From the NCBI GenBank assembly GCA_018969295.1, contig JAGWYN010000002.1, forward strand, positions 210,555 to 274,554: a stretch of DNA of 64,000 nt. The letters run 5' to 3'. The DNA is from Chloroflexota bacterium (GTDB lineage Bacteria; Chloroflexota; Anaerolineae; Caldilineales; Caldilineaceae). The notes beneath the pieces were generated by a model that worked only from the letters and a program-made list of their open reading frames with translations, was not told where the DNA came from and did no database searches. Below are positions 37,441 through 48,563 of the stretch, in pieces. The position numbers and the translations under genes are program-made. Within the stretch, counting starts at the first letter, position 1. Every line of letters begins with the position of its first letter.

Positions 37441-37468
37441 TGGAAAGCGATTTTCAAATCGCTTTCCA
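37441..37468 (+). terminator. perfect hairpin after the SCO1664-family gene
   Basis: The arms 37441-37453 and 37456-37468 are perfectly complementary (12 bp realistic stem, 4-nt TTCA loop). There is no T-tract. It lies 40 bp after the stop codon and about 105 bp before the next start. It is either a weak terminator or an RNA-processing or stability element. Confidence 0.4.
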
Positions 37469-37572
37469 AAATTACCGACTGATTTGCGCCGACGTGTACG
37501 AGGCCACCCAGCGCCGCTGTGGGCGCAACTGTTCTCGGAGGCTCGCGCGCCGGGCGCGCAAGGAGAGATCTT

Positions 37573-40104
<2,532 letters not shown>

Positions 40105-40110
40105 ATCACG

Positions 40111-40635
40111 ATGGATGGACTGCTGCTGCAGACGTGTTCTGCCCACGGGACCCGCAGGGTTGGGGTTGCCTTGGGGCGTCTGCTGTCGGGGGGGGAAGTG
40201 TTGGCACTCTGCGGCAACCTGGGGGCCGGCAAGACAACGCTGGTGCAGGGCATCGCTGTCGGCCTGGGGTTGGATGTGCGGGTGACCAGCCCCACCTTCA
40301 CCCTGATCAACGAATATGGTGCCCCCAGCAATCGCTGCCGCCTGCTCCATGCCGACACCTATCGGCTGGCCGAGCCGGCAGCCGAGGCGGAGATGCTGGG
40401 CGATCTATTCGACGAAGAGCCGACAGCCGTGGTCGCCGTCGAGTGGGCAGAGCGTGTGGCAGCGCTGCTGCCCCCTGACCATCTGCGCGTCGAGTTGAGC
40501 ATCGACGATGCGACAACGCGGACCCTGCGGCTGACCGCCACCGGTGTTGAGAGTGCGGCGTTGCTCGAACGGCTGCGCGCGCGGCTGGCCGAGTTACCAG
40601 AGGAAGCGACGGGGAGAGATAGCGAGTTTTTTTGA
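40111..40635 (+). CDS. tsaE: tRNA threonylcarbamoyladenosine biosynthesis ATPase
   Basis: A 174-aa P-loop protein required for t6A37 formation with TsaB, TsaC and TsaD. Walker A is GNLGAGKTT (35-43), followed by VTSPTFTLINEY and HADTYRL, the TsaE signatures, and then VAVEWAERV. It begins 6 bp after the GMP fusion stop codon, with GGGAGA upstream. The other t6A genes are not in this window. The C-terminus is somewhat longer than in minimal TsaE proteins. Confidence 0.93.
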   Translation: MDGLLLQTCSAHGTRRVGVALGRLLSGGEVLALCGNLGAGKTTLVQGIAVGLGLDVRVTSPTFTLINEYGAPSNRCRLLHADTYRLAEPAAEAEMLGDLFDEEPTAVVAVEWAERVAALLPPDHLRVELSIDDATTRTLRLTATGVESAALLERLRARLAELPEEATGRDSEFF

Positions 40636-40656
40636 AAAACTTACTTTCTGAGCAGG

Positions 40657-40685
40657 TTGACAAAGCCACCGGATGAAAGTATAGT
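40657..40685 (+). promoter_or_regulatory. near-consensus sigma-70-type promoter of tRNA-Val(TAC)
   Basis: A perfect TTGACA (40657-40662), a 17-bp spacer and TATAGT (40680-40685). The mature tRNA begins 16 bp after the -10. This is the best housekeeping promoter seen in the window. Confidence 0.85.
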
Positions 40686-40700
40686 GTAGAAGCTGGACAG

Positions 40701-40777
<77 letters not shown>

Positions 40778-40847
40778 GTTTTGAACGACCACACCGTATG
40801 CCAGCCGCCATTCTTTCTGCCCCCAGCCCTGGTAGAATCAGATCAAG

Positions 40848-42275
40848 ATGTACACCGATATCTCTGTTGATCGACAGGTCGAGTACCGCAAGCTGCCTGC
40901 TGTAGACAGCTTGCTGCGTCTGCCAGCCATCCACCGGCTTGTGGACGAATTGGGGGTGGAGTGGGTGACCGCTGCGGTGCGGGCAGAACTTGCTGACGTG
41001 CGGCAGTCGATCGCGGCGGGGGCCACGGCCCCTGCTGTCGACCTCTGGCCCGAGCGGGTGCGCCAGCGGCTGGAGCAGTCGAGTCTTTGTGCGTTGCGCC
41101 CGCTCATCAACGCGACTGGTGTCGTGATCCACACCAATTTGGGCCGGGCCCCACTGTCGGACGCAGCCCTTGCGGCTGTACAGGCGGTCAGTGTTGGCTA
41201 CAGCAACCTGGAATATGATCTGGCCGACGGCGGGCGTGGCAGCCGCCACGACCACGCCCGCCACCTGCTGTGCGAGCTCACCGGCGCCGAAGATGCCATG
41301 GTGGTCAACAACAACGCGGCTGCCATTTACCTGGTCCTCAGCGCGCTCTGTGCCGGCAGCGAGGTGCTTCTCAGCCGCAGCCAGCTGGTCGAGATCGGCG
41401 GCGGTTTCCGTATCCCCGATGTCCTGCGCCAGAGTGGAGCTCGTCTGGTCGAAGTCGGCACCACCAACCGGACCCACAGCGACGATTTTACACAGGCGGT
41501 CACGGCTGCCAGCGCCGCCATCCTGAGCGTCCACAGCAGCAACTTCAAACAGATCGGTTTTGTCGCCATGCCTGCGCTGGCAACGTTGGCCACGCTGGCG
41601 CATCAGCATGGCCTGTTGCTGATCGACGACCTGGGCAGCGGCACGCTGTTGGAGACCACTCCTTTCGGGCTGTCTGCGGAGCCGTTGATCCAGCAGAGCG
41701 TGGCAGCGGGCGCAGACCTGATTACCTTCAGCGGCGACAAATTGCTTGGCGGGCCGCAGGCTGGCTTGATCCTCGGCCGTGTCGGCGAGGTGGCCCGGCT
41801 GCGGCGCCATCCGCTGGCACGGGCATTGCGCGTCGACAAACTGACCCTGGCTGCACTGGAGGCGACGCTGCTCAGCTATCGTCGCGGGCGGGCGCTGCAG
41901 GAAATCCCAGTGTGGCAGATGATCGCCGCCAGCCCCGAGGCACTGGCGGGCCGGGCGCGACGTTGGCAGGCGACGCTGGCCGCCCAGGGCTTCGCCGCCC
42001 AGCTGCACCCGGGCTTCAGCACGGTTGGGGGAGGCGCTCTGCCCGGCGAAACCCAACCGACGACGCTGTTGGCGATCCCCCACGCTGCTCCTGACCGGGT
42101 CGCCGCAGCGCTGCGCAGCCAGCCAGTGCCAGTGGTTTGTCGTATCCAGCAGGAGCAGCTGCTGTTTGACCCGCGCACTGTGCTGCCGGGCCAGGAGGGT
42201 CTGCTGCTGCAGGGGCTTTTGGCAGCCTTGCAGCAGGCAGCCAGACAAGAGGAGATCGGATGCTCGTCTTTTTGA
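40848..42275 (+). CDS. selA: L-seryl-tRNA(Sec) selenium transferase
   Basis: A PLP enzyme of 475 aa that converts Ser-tRNA(Sec) to Sec-tRNA(Sec). Signatures are RKLPAVDSLLRLP, LINATGVVIHTNLGRAPLS, ADGGRGSRHDHA and the PLP lysine K298 in TFSGDKLLGGPQAG. The length and N-terminal extension match bacterial SelA. It implies the organism makes selenoproteins, but selB, selD and tRNA-Sec are not in the window. The following isopentenyl phosphate kinase gene overlaps its 3' end by 16 bp. Confidence 0.95.
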   Translation: MYTDISVDRQVEYRKLPAVDSLLRLPAIHRLVDELGVEWVTAAVRAELADVRQSIAAGATAPAVDLWPERVRQRLEQSSLCALRPLINATGVVIHTNLGRAPLSDAALAAVQAVSVGYSNLEYDLADGGRGSRHDHARHLLCELTGAEDAMVVNNNAAAIYLVLSALCAGSEVLLSRSQLVEIGGGFRIPDVLRQSGARLVEVGTTNRTHSDDFTQAVTAASAAILSVHSSNFKQIGFVAMPALATLATLAHQHGLLLIDDLGSGTLLETTPFGLSAEPLIQQSVAAGADLITFSGDKLLGGPQAGLILGRVGEVARLRRHPLARALRVDKLTLAALEATLLSYRRGRALQEIPVWQMIAASPEALAGRARRWQATLAAQGFAAQLHPGFSTVGGGALPGETQPTTLLAIPHAAPDRVAAALRSQPVPVVCRIQQEQLLFDPRTVLPGQEGLLLQGLLAALQQAARQEEIGCSSF

Positions 42276-43060
42276 AATTGGGCGGTTCCTTGATCACCGA
42301 AAAACGGGAGCCAGAGATGCCCCGTCTGGAGGTGATTGCGCGGCTGGCCGCAGAGCTTGCGGCTGTGCAGCAAGCCAACCCAGCCCTCCAGCTGGTGGTC
42401 GGCCATGGTTCGGGCAGTTTCGGCCATCTGTATGGACACCGGTACGGGACGCGTGCCGGTGTCCGCGATGCTGTGGGCTGGTATGGTTTTGCAGCGACCG
42501 GCGATGCGGCGGCCCGCCTCAACCGCATCGTGACCGCTCAGCTGCTCCAAGCCGGTGTGCCCGCCTGGAGCATCCAGCCGAGCGCGCTGCTGCGCTGCCA
42601 GGACGGCCAGATCGTCGCTGGACCCGAGGCCACCGTCGCCGCTGCGCTTGCGCAAGGGCTCACCCCGGTTGTCTACGGAGATGTTGCGCTCGACAGCGTG
42701 CGCGGCGGCACCATCGTCAGCACCGAAGAACTCTTCGAGTATCTGGCACTGACCCTTCCCCCCCAACGCATGGTCCTGGCCGGCGAGGTGGATGGAATTT
42801 TTACTGCTGACCCGCTGCAGGAGCCGGCAGCGCAGCTGCTGGCCACCATCACCCCGGCTTCATTGGGGGCGATCGTCGCCGGCCTGGGCGGCAGCCATGG
42901 CGTGGATGTCACGGGCGGGATGCGTGCCAAGGTGTTGCAGGCGCTGGCGATGGTCCGCCGCAACCCAGGGCTGCAGGTCGTCGTCTGCAGCGGCATGCTG
43001 GCGGGCCATGTCCGGTCTGCATTGGCGGGCCAGGCCGTCGGCACCCGTATCTACGCGTAG
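42260..43060 (+). CDS. isopentenyl phosphate kinase
   Basis: A 266-aa amino-acid-kinase-fold enzyme. K6 is in LKLGGSLIT. GHGSGSFGH (48-56) carries the His that in isopentenyl phosphate kinases contacts the phosphate (H56), and GEVDGIFTADP and GGMRAKV follow. IPKs convert isopentenyl phosphate to IPP in alternative mevalonate routes, and characterised examples exist in Chloroflexota. GAGGAG lies 5 nt before ATG 42260, inside the selA 3' end. Acetylglutamate or uridylate kinase identities are excluded by the GSFGH motif. Confidence 0.88.
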   Translation: MLVFLKLGGSLITEKREPEMPRLEVIARLAAELAAVQQANPALQLVVGHGSGSFGHLYGHRYGTRAGVRDAVGWYGFAATGDAAARLNRIVTAQLLQAGVPAWSIQPSALLRCQDGQIVAGPEATVAAALAQGLTPVVYGDVALDSVRGGTIVSTEELFEYLALTLPPQRMVLAGEVDGIFTADPLQEPAAQLLATITPASLGAIVAGLGGSHGVDVTGGMRAKVLQALAMVRRNPGLQVVVCSGMLAGHVRSALAGQAVGTRIYA

Positions 43061-43164
43061 CCATCTCTGCGCCGGTTTCAGCGTAGGATGCGATAGCCGC
43101 TATACTAAGCTTGGGAGGGGCCTGCTGGGCCTGTACCCCTGGTTTGTGAGAGGAAAACCAAACA

Positions 43165-44520
43165 ATGTTTTTTGACTGGATTTTAACTGTACTGTCGTTT
43201 GTGGCCGTCTTGGGTGTGCTTGTCTTCTTTCACGAGCTGGGCCACTACTGGGTGGCGCGGCGCAACGGGATTGTCGTCGAAGAGTTCGGGCTGGGGTATC
43301 CCCCGCGTGCGGTCAAACTGTTTCGTTATGATGGCACCGATTTTACCTTGAACTGGCTGCCGTTGGGGGGCTTTGCCCGTATGCAGGGGGAAGATGGCGG
43401 CGATCTGGGGCCGGGTGCGTTCAACGCTGCCAGCCGCGGTGGGCGAGCTGCTACCTTGGTTGCCGGGCCTGCCATGAATTTTTTGCTGGCTGTCGTCCTC
43501 TTTGCGGCCAGTCTGGTCGCCGGGGCCCCTATCCCGACCGGTGCACCGCAGCTTGACAGCGCCAGCCCGGCGGCAGCCGAGCTGGGCCTGTTGGCCGGCG
43601 ATGTTTTGCTGGCGCTGGACGGTGCTCCCCTGCAGGTGCCTTTGGACGGCAGCACCGAATTTTCTGTGTTCGCACAGCCTGCCAGCGAAGAGAGCGCAGG
43701 TCTCACCGTGTTGCGCGACGGGCTCCAGCTGACATTGCCCGCACCTGCCCAGGAGCTCCTCTGGCAGGCGCTGGAAGACAGCCAGTTCACACCAGTCCTC
43801 ATGACCCAGGTCACCGGGCTGGCCGCAGAGAGCCCGGCCGCAGAAGCTGGGGTGCAGCCCGGGGATCTGATCTTTGCTGTAGATGACTTGACCGTTTTTA
43901 CGGACAGGCCGCTCAACCAGCTGGTCAGCGAACGGCTGGGGCAGGAGCTCACATTGACCGTTGTGCGGGAAGGTCGCTGGCTGCGGCTCTCCATGACCCC
44001 GCGCCTCGACCCGCCCGCCGGAGAGGGAGCCTTGGGCGTTCAGATCGGTACGGTCAACCGTATGGCCAGCATGGGGCTGCTGCCGGCCCTCTGGGAGGGC
44101 GTCACCAGCACGGCCTCGTACGCCGCCCTGGTGCTCCAACTGCCTGTTTTGCTGGTGCAGGGTCAGATTGCTCCCCAGGATGCCCAGCTCAGCGGGCCGG
44201 TCGGCATCGCACAGATGATCGGCGGGGCCATGTCGGCCACCCTCGACACCGGTTTCTGGTTCCCGATTCTGCGCCTTTCGGCTGTCTTGAGTGCAGCGCT
44301 GGCAATCACCAACTTGCTCCCTCTGCCAGCCCTCGACGGCGGGCGTCTGCTCTTCATCCTGATCGAAATCGTGCGCGGCCGCCGGATCAGCCCAGAACGT
44401 GAAGGCATGATCCACATGATCGGCTTTGCTTTGCTGTTGGGGCTGATGCTCCTGATCACTGTAAACGACCTCAGTTCGACCCCCCAGACGATTGACTGGT
44501 CGCGCTTGATGGGACAATAA
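43165..44520 (+). CDS. M50 site-2 protease (RseP-like)
   Basis: A 451-aa intramembrane metalloprotease. HELGH (23-27) in the first helix and NLLPLPALDGGRL in the third provide the zinc site. The central region holds two PDZ-like segments, SPAAAELGLLAGDVLLALDG and SPAAEAGVQPGDLIFAVDDL, which regulate access to the site. It cleaves membrane-spanning substrates such as anti-sigma factors or signal-peptide remnants. Which anti-sigma factor is targeted is unknown. The gene has its own about 100-bp leader after the kinase gene and heads a run of co-directional genes. Confidence 0.93.
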   Translation: MFFDWILTVLSFVAVLGVLVFFHELGHYWVARRNGIVVEEFGLGYPPRAVKLFRYDGTDFTLNWLPLGGFARMQGEDGGDLGPGAFNAASRGGRAATLVAGPAMNFLLAVVLFAASLVAGAPIPTGAPQLDSASPAAAELGLLAGDVLLALDGAPLQVPLDGSTEFSVFAQPASEESAGLTVLRDGLQLTLPAPAQELLWQALEDSQFTPVLMTQVTGLAAESPAAEAGVQPGDLIFAVDDLTVFTDRPLNQLVSERLGQELTLTVVREGRWLRLSMTPRLDPPAGEGALGVQIGTVNRMASMGLLPALWEGVTSTASYAALVLQLPVLLVQGQIAPQDAQLSGPVGIAQMIGGAMSATLDTGFWFPILRLSAVLSAALAITNLLPLPALDGGRLLFILIEIVRGRRISPEREGMIHMIGFALLLGLMLLITVNDLSSTPQTIDWSRLMGQ

Positions 44521-44525
44521 AGGCG

Positions 44526-46088
44526 ATGGCACAACAGGATCGGGGCCAGCGGCAGGGCGACGGCCTTCTTTCAGGGGATCTGCGTTCTGCAGCCACACGT
44601 CCCTGCCCCAGCTGCAACAGTGCAGTCAGCATCGGCGCCGCCCTCTGCCCTGCCTGTGGGGAGAGCCTGCCTGCGCGCGACAAGCAAATTCGCTGTCGGC
44701 GCTGCAACAGCCGGGCGCTGGCAGCGCTGGTGGTCTGTCCCCATTGTGGGCGGGCGCTGCAACCTGCACCGCCGCGGCTGCTCACCTGGGGGGGACCGCT
44801 GCTGCTGGTTGTCCTTTTTGGGGTATTTTATCAGTGGAGAGAGGCCGATCTCTCCAGCTGGACCCAACGCCAGCTGGAACGGGTGGCCACCGTGGCCAGC
44901 ATGCTGGGAGCACAATTTTCGCCCGATTTTTCGGTCACAACCCGTTCGGTCGACACAGACGAGATCGAGTGGGTCAGCTTGCAGCCAGCCGCCCTTGATG
45001 CACCGGTTTCTTCTTCCGCTCTTGCGCAGCAGGGCTCGAGCCCATCGGTGGAGGTGCCCGCTGCTGACCCAGAGTTGCTCCTGCCCCCCACGTTGCCAGC
45101 TGCAGAACCGACAGCCACGGCGATCCTCCCGGCCACGCTGCCAGCTGCAGAACCGACAGCCACGGCGATCCCCCCGGCCACGCTGCCAGCTGCAGAACCG
45201 ACAGCCACGGCGATCCCCCCGGCCACGCTGCCGGCTGCAGAACCGACAGCCACGGCGATCCCCCCGGCCACGCTGCCGGCTGCAGAACCGACAGCCACGC
45301 CTACCCAGGCACCTGTTGCACCGGAGCCAGAAAAGGTGGCTGCCAGCGCCACGCCGACCCGGACGTTGCTCGTGGCCAGCACAGCGGCAACGGATATGCA
45401 GGAAACAGACGTGCTTTTCCTTCCTACCCCGACCCCTTTGCCCCCCCTTGTGCCTCCCACTGCGACCCCGCAGCGCTATCGCATTCGTGCCGGGGACACG
45501 CTCTTTGACCTGGCCCTGGACAACGATATCACTGTCGAAGCCCTCCTGGCTGCAAACGGCCTGAACCCCAACGACAGCTATACGCTGCAGCCCGGCGACA
45601 CGCTGATCATCCCTGACCCGGCCGCAGACCTGCCGACAGCGACGGCTGTTCCGGCGACAGCGACGGCTGTTCCGGCGACGGCGACGGCTGTTCCAGCGAC
45701 GGCGACACCGACAGCGACGTCGGCGATCCGTCTCGACCCGCCGACGCTGCGTACCCCCGAGAACAACGTCTCAGTAAAATGTGGATCTGGCGAATCGTTG
45801 GTCTGGAACCCGGTTCCTTTTGTCGAGCCCGATGAACTGTACAGGGTACACCTGGGCTATGTCAACGGGCGTGCGCAGGATGGCACCGAACAGATCGTCT
45901 GGGTGATTGCACAGCAGCGGCCTGCGGGTGTCACCTTGTGGAAGTTGGATGACAGCCTGTGTGGGCTGGCGCCTTTTGAATTTGGGCGCCAGTGGCGTTG
46001 GTATGTCGAGGTTGTCGAGGCTGGCGCCGACGGGAGCCAGACCGCGATCAGCCCGGCCAGTCCTGTGTGGGGCTTTACCTGGCAGTGA
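44526..46088 (+). CDS. zinc-ribbon, membrane-anchored LysM protein with Pro/Ala/Thr-rich repeats
   Basis: A 520-aa protein I do not recognise as a named family. Two zinc ribbons lie at about residues 27-75 (CPSC/CPAC and CRRC/CPHC) in the cytoplasm. One membrane helix follows (LLTWGGPLLLVVLFGVFY), then a Thr/Pro/Ala-rich stalk with five 15-residue repeats. A LysM domain is at about 317-364 (RYRIRAGDTLFDLALDND...LQPGDTLIIP), followed by a second short repeat tract and a C-terminal domain of about 120 residues. LysM suggests binding to peptidoglycan or another glycan outside the membrane. Cytoplasmic ribbons linked to an external glycan binder hint at transmembrane sensing, which is speculative. 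Confidence 0.8.
   Translation: MAQQDRGQRQGDGLLSGDLRSAATRPCPSCNSAVSIGAALCPACGESLPARDKQIRCRRCNSRALAALVVCPHCGRALQPAPPRLLTWGGPLLLVVLFGVFYQWREADLSSWTQRQLERVATVASMLGAQFSPDFSVTTRSVDTDEIEWVSLQPAALDAPVSSSALAQQGSSPSVEVPAADPELLLPPTLPAAEPTATAILPATLPAAEPTATAIPPATLPAAEPTATAIPPATLPAAEPTATAIPPATLPAAEPTATPTQAPVAPEPEKVAASATPTRTLLVASTAATDMQETDVLFLPTPTPLPPLVPPTATPQRYRIRAGDTLFDLALDNDITVEALLAANGLNPNDSYTLQPGDTLIIPDPAADLPTATAVPATATAVPATATAVPATATPTATSAIRLDPPTLRTPENNVSVKCGSGESLVWNPVPFVEPDELYRVHLGYVNGRAQDGTEQIVWVIAQQRPAGVTLWKLDDSLCGLAPFEFGRQWRWYVEVVEAGADGSQTAISPASPVWGFTWQ
45090..45299 (+). repeat. 45-bp tandem repeat (about 4.7 copies) in the LysM protein stalk
   Basis: The unit encodes TLPAAEPTATAIPPA. Units begin at 45090, 45135, 45180, 45225 and 45270 and are nearly identical in DNA, so the expansion is recent and copy number may vary between strains. 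Confidence 0.93.
45636..45707 (+). repeat. 21-bp tandem repeat after the LysM domain
   Basis: About three and a half copies encode TATAVPA. It forms a second Thr/Ala/Pro linker between the LysM domain and the C-terminal domain. Confidence 0.85.
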
Positions 46089-46124
46089 CCGGGCTGCTGG
46101 GCACCTTTGAGCAAAGAATCGACC

Positions 46125-47216
46125 ATGACCGATCCAAGAAGTGATTACGAAACTGAAGAGAGTGACGACCTTTTCGACGAAGAGGTGCCCAGGCACCAGC
46201 CGACGCTGACGGTTGCCGAACTGCTTCGGCAGCTGATCGTCGCCCCTGAACAGGTGGCGCCGGCCGAATGGTTTTTGTTTTCGGATCTGAGCAGGGCAGA
46301 TGCTGCGCTGGTGCGGCGACAGTGGAATCAGATCGCCCTTCCCGTGCGTGTCCGGCTGTTGGACAGGCTGGCTCGTTCAGCCGACGAGTTCCTCGACGTT
46401 GACCTGACCGCTCTGCTGACCATCTTGTTGGGAGATCCTGACAGTCATCTGCGCCGGAGAGCCCTTGAGCTGTTGGACGAGGGTGAGCCTGATGCCAGCC
46501 TGGCCGGTCCGATTTTGCAGCGCCTTCAGCAAGACAGCAGCGACGAGGTGCGTGCGGCTGCGGCAGCTGCGTTGGGCCACTATGTGCTGGCTGGCGAGTT
46601 GGAAGAGCTGGAGACAGCGCTTGCCATGCGGATCGAGAATGCCCTGTTGGCTGTTCTGGCTGACGACCAGCAGCCCTTGGCTGTGCGCTGCAAGGCCCTG
46701 GAGAGCATCGCCTATTCAGAGGAGAACGGCGTGCGTCAGCTGATTGAAGACGCCTACTATTCGGCCTGGGATGCGTTGCGGGTCAGTGCGCTGGTTGCGA
46801 TGGGCAACAGCGTCGACATCCGCTGGCGGCGGCTGGTGCGCGCCGAGCTGCGCAACCCCGACCCAGCCATGCGCGCGGCGGCGGCCCGCACCTGCGGGGA
46901 GTTGGAGGCCAAAGCGGCCTTGTCCACCCTGCTCGATCTGCTGGAAGACGACGAGGAGAGCGTGCGGCTGTCCGTCATCATTGCGTTGGGGCGGTTGGGG
47001 GGCAAACAAGCCCGCCAGGCGCTCGAACAGCTGGCGGCCAGCGACCGTGTGGAGGCGTCCGCTGCCGAACTGGCGTTGGAGGAGATGCTCTTTTACACCG
47101 GCACGGAGGCTGTGCGGATACCGCTGTACGACGAAGCCGAGGACGAGGATGTGTTGGATGATCTCGACCCTTGGGACAGCTGGGAGGACGACGAAGACCT
47201 GGGCGAGTACAGGTAG
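46125..47216 (+). CDS. HEAT-repeat protein
   Basis: A 363-aa acidic protein with an N-terminal disordered Asp/Glu stretch. About eight HEAT/PBS-lyase-like helical pairs follow (for example DSHLRRRALELLDEGEPD, SDEVRAAAAAALGHY, ESVRLSVIIALGRLGGKQA), then an acidic tail rich in Glu and Asp. ATG 46125 is chosen; TTG 46107 is possible but has no better ribosome-binding site. HEAT arrays are protein-interaction scaffolds. It sits between the LysM protein gene and a small conserved gene, and no specific function can be assigned. Confidence 0.8.
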   Translation: MTDPRSDYETEESDDLFDEEVPRHQPTLTVAELLRQLIVAPEQVAPAEWFLFSDLSRADAALVRRQWNQIALPVRVRLLDRLARSADEFLDVDLTALLTILLGDPDSHLRRRALELLDEGEPDASLAGPILQRLQQDSSDEVRAAAAAALGHYVLAGELEELETALAMRIENALLAVLADDQQPLAVRCKALESIAYSEENGVRQLIEDAYYSAWDALRVSALVAMGNSVDIRWRRLVRAELRNPDPAMRAAAARTCGELEAKAALSTLLDLLEDDEESVRLSVIIALGRLGGKQARQALEQLAASDRVEASAAELALEEMLFYTGTEAVRIPLYDEAEDEDVLDDLDPWDSWEDDEDLGEYR

Positions 47217-47221
47217 CCGCC

Positions 47222-47602
47222 ATGAACCTGAAGCTCAAGCGCCTTGTGCGCACAGCTTCTTCCGAAGAGTATGCTCTTTTTGACCTCGATCTGGGGATGG
47301 CTGGCGGGACACCGACGACGATCGGCAAGCTCGACCTTCACTATACCGGCGAAGGGGTCTATGGGACGTTTCTGCTCTGGGAAGAGAGCTGGCGCCAGCT
47401 TAAACCGGCACAGCGATCTGCCCTTTTTCAGGCGCTGTTGGGAGAATTGACCCAGCCGATGGGCATCCCGAACGAATATGTCATCGAATTTTTCACAGCT
47501 ACGCTGGAGCACTACCAGGTTTTCCACAATGTGGGTCCTGAAGAGCCGGGGACGGCTGGCAGCCTTTCCCCGCCCGGCAACCGGCGCAGTGGCCAGCTGT
47601 AG
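47222..47602 (+). CDS. small conserved hypothetical protein
   Basis: A 126-aa soluble protein. The central region (YALFDLDLGMAGGTPTTIGK, LDLHYTGEGVYGTFLLWEES) looks like a compact alpha/beta fold, and the C-terminus is disordered. It begins 5 bp after the HEAT-repeat stop and ends 9 bp before the AEC transporter gene, so it belongs to that operon. I do not recognise the family. An upstream in-frame extension overlaps the HEAT gene and lacks a ribosome-binding site. Confidence 0.7.
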   Translation: MNLKLKRLVRTASSEEYALFDLDLGMAGGTPTTIGKLDLHYTGEGVYGTFLLWEESWRQLKPAQRSALFQALLGELTQPMGIPNEYVIEFFTATLEHYQVFHNVGPEEPGTAGSLSPPGNRRSGQL

Positions 47603-47611
47603 CAAGGTGCG

Positions 47612-48523
47612 ATGAATCTTTTGGGAAGCCTGGTGCAGGTCTTTGCTGGCACCGTTTTGCCTGTCTTGCTTGTGGCGGGTGCCGGTTTTGTGCTGGCGCG
47701 CGCTGTCCAGTTGGACGGCCGCACCTTGGGGCGAGTTGTGTTTTTCCTGGCGTCTCCTGCGCTGGTGCTGCGCAGTCTGTACAACCTGGAGCTTGACACG
47801 GCGCTGCTGCAGCAGGAACTGCTTCTGGTGGCAGGGGTCTATCTGCTCACCGGGGTGGCCGGCTGGATTGCTGGAACCGGGTTGGAGCGCCCGCAGCGCA
47901 CTGCGCTGACCTTGTCCAGTGCGATCAGCAACAACGGCAACATTGGGCTGCCGGTCGCCTTCTTTGCGTTGGGAGATGCCGGGCTGGCAGCGGCCACCGT
48001 CTATTACACGATCAGCGCGCTGCTGACCAACACCTTCGGGGTTTTTGTGGCGTCGGCGGGGACAGCGCCTCTGCGACAGGCTTTTTCCCAGAGCCTGCGT
48101 GCGCCTGTGCTCTATGCGACCTTGGTGGGCCTGCTCTGCAACCGTCTGTCCGTGCCCATCCCCGACAGCCTTTATCGGGCCATCGATCTGTTGGCAGGGG
48201 CGACCATCCCCATCATGCTGCTGCTGCTGGGGATTCAGCTCAGTCAAACCACCTTGACCCGCGCCCAGACGGTGGTCTGGCGCAGCCTGCTGATTCGGCT
48301 TGGGCTGTCGCCGGCGATTGCGCTGGCGTTGTGTCTGTGGATTGGGATTGGCGGGGTAGAGCGTCAGGTAATGGTGCTGCAGGCTGCGATGCCGACTGCG
48401 GTTGTGGCCACGGTGCTCTCCACCGAGTTTGCGGCAGCGCCCCGTCTGGTGGCCGCTGCGGTGCTGGCCAGCACCCTGGTCAGCGTGGTCACTGTCTCTC
48501 TCCTTCTGGCGGTGATCACCTGA
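47612..48523 (+). CDS. AEC (auxin efflux carrier) family transporter
   Basis: A 303-aa protein with about ten membrane helices in two inverted repeats. The crossover signatures are SSAISNNGNIGLPVAFF and, in the second half, AMPTAVVATVLSTEFAAAP. Bacterial members export or import organic acids such as malate or malonate; the substrate here is not evident. AAGG lies 5 nt before the ATG. It is the last gene of the plus-strand run and is convergent with malQ. Confidence 0.9.
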   Translation: MNLLGSLVQVFAGTVLPVLLVAGAGFVLARAVQLDGRTLGRVVFFLASPALVLRSLYNLELDTALLQQELLLVAGVYLLTGVAGWIAGTGLERPQRTALTLSSAISNNGNIGLPVAFFALGDAGLAAATVYYTISALLTNTFGVFVASAGTAPLRQAFSQSLRAPVLYATLVGLLCNRLSVPIPDSLYRAIDLLAGATIPIMLLLLGIQLSQTTLTRAQTVVWRSLLIRLGLSPAIALALCLWIGIGGVERQVMVLQAAMPTAVVATVLSTEFAAAPRLVAAAVLASTLVSVVTVSLLLAVIT

Positions 48524-48563
48524 GCGGTTGTCGGTCTGTGCTGGGGTCCGGGTGTCCCTGGGC

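Noticed and set aside
45090..45299. Possible CRISPR or intergenic repeat
   Set aside because: The 45-bp units are in frame inside the LysM protein and encode a Pro/Ala/Thr-rich stalk.
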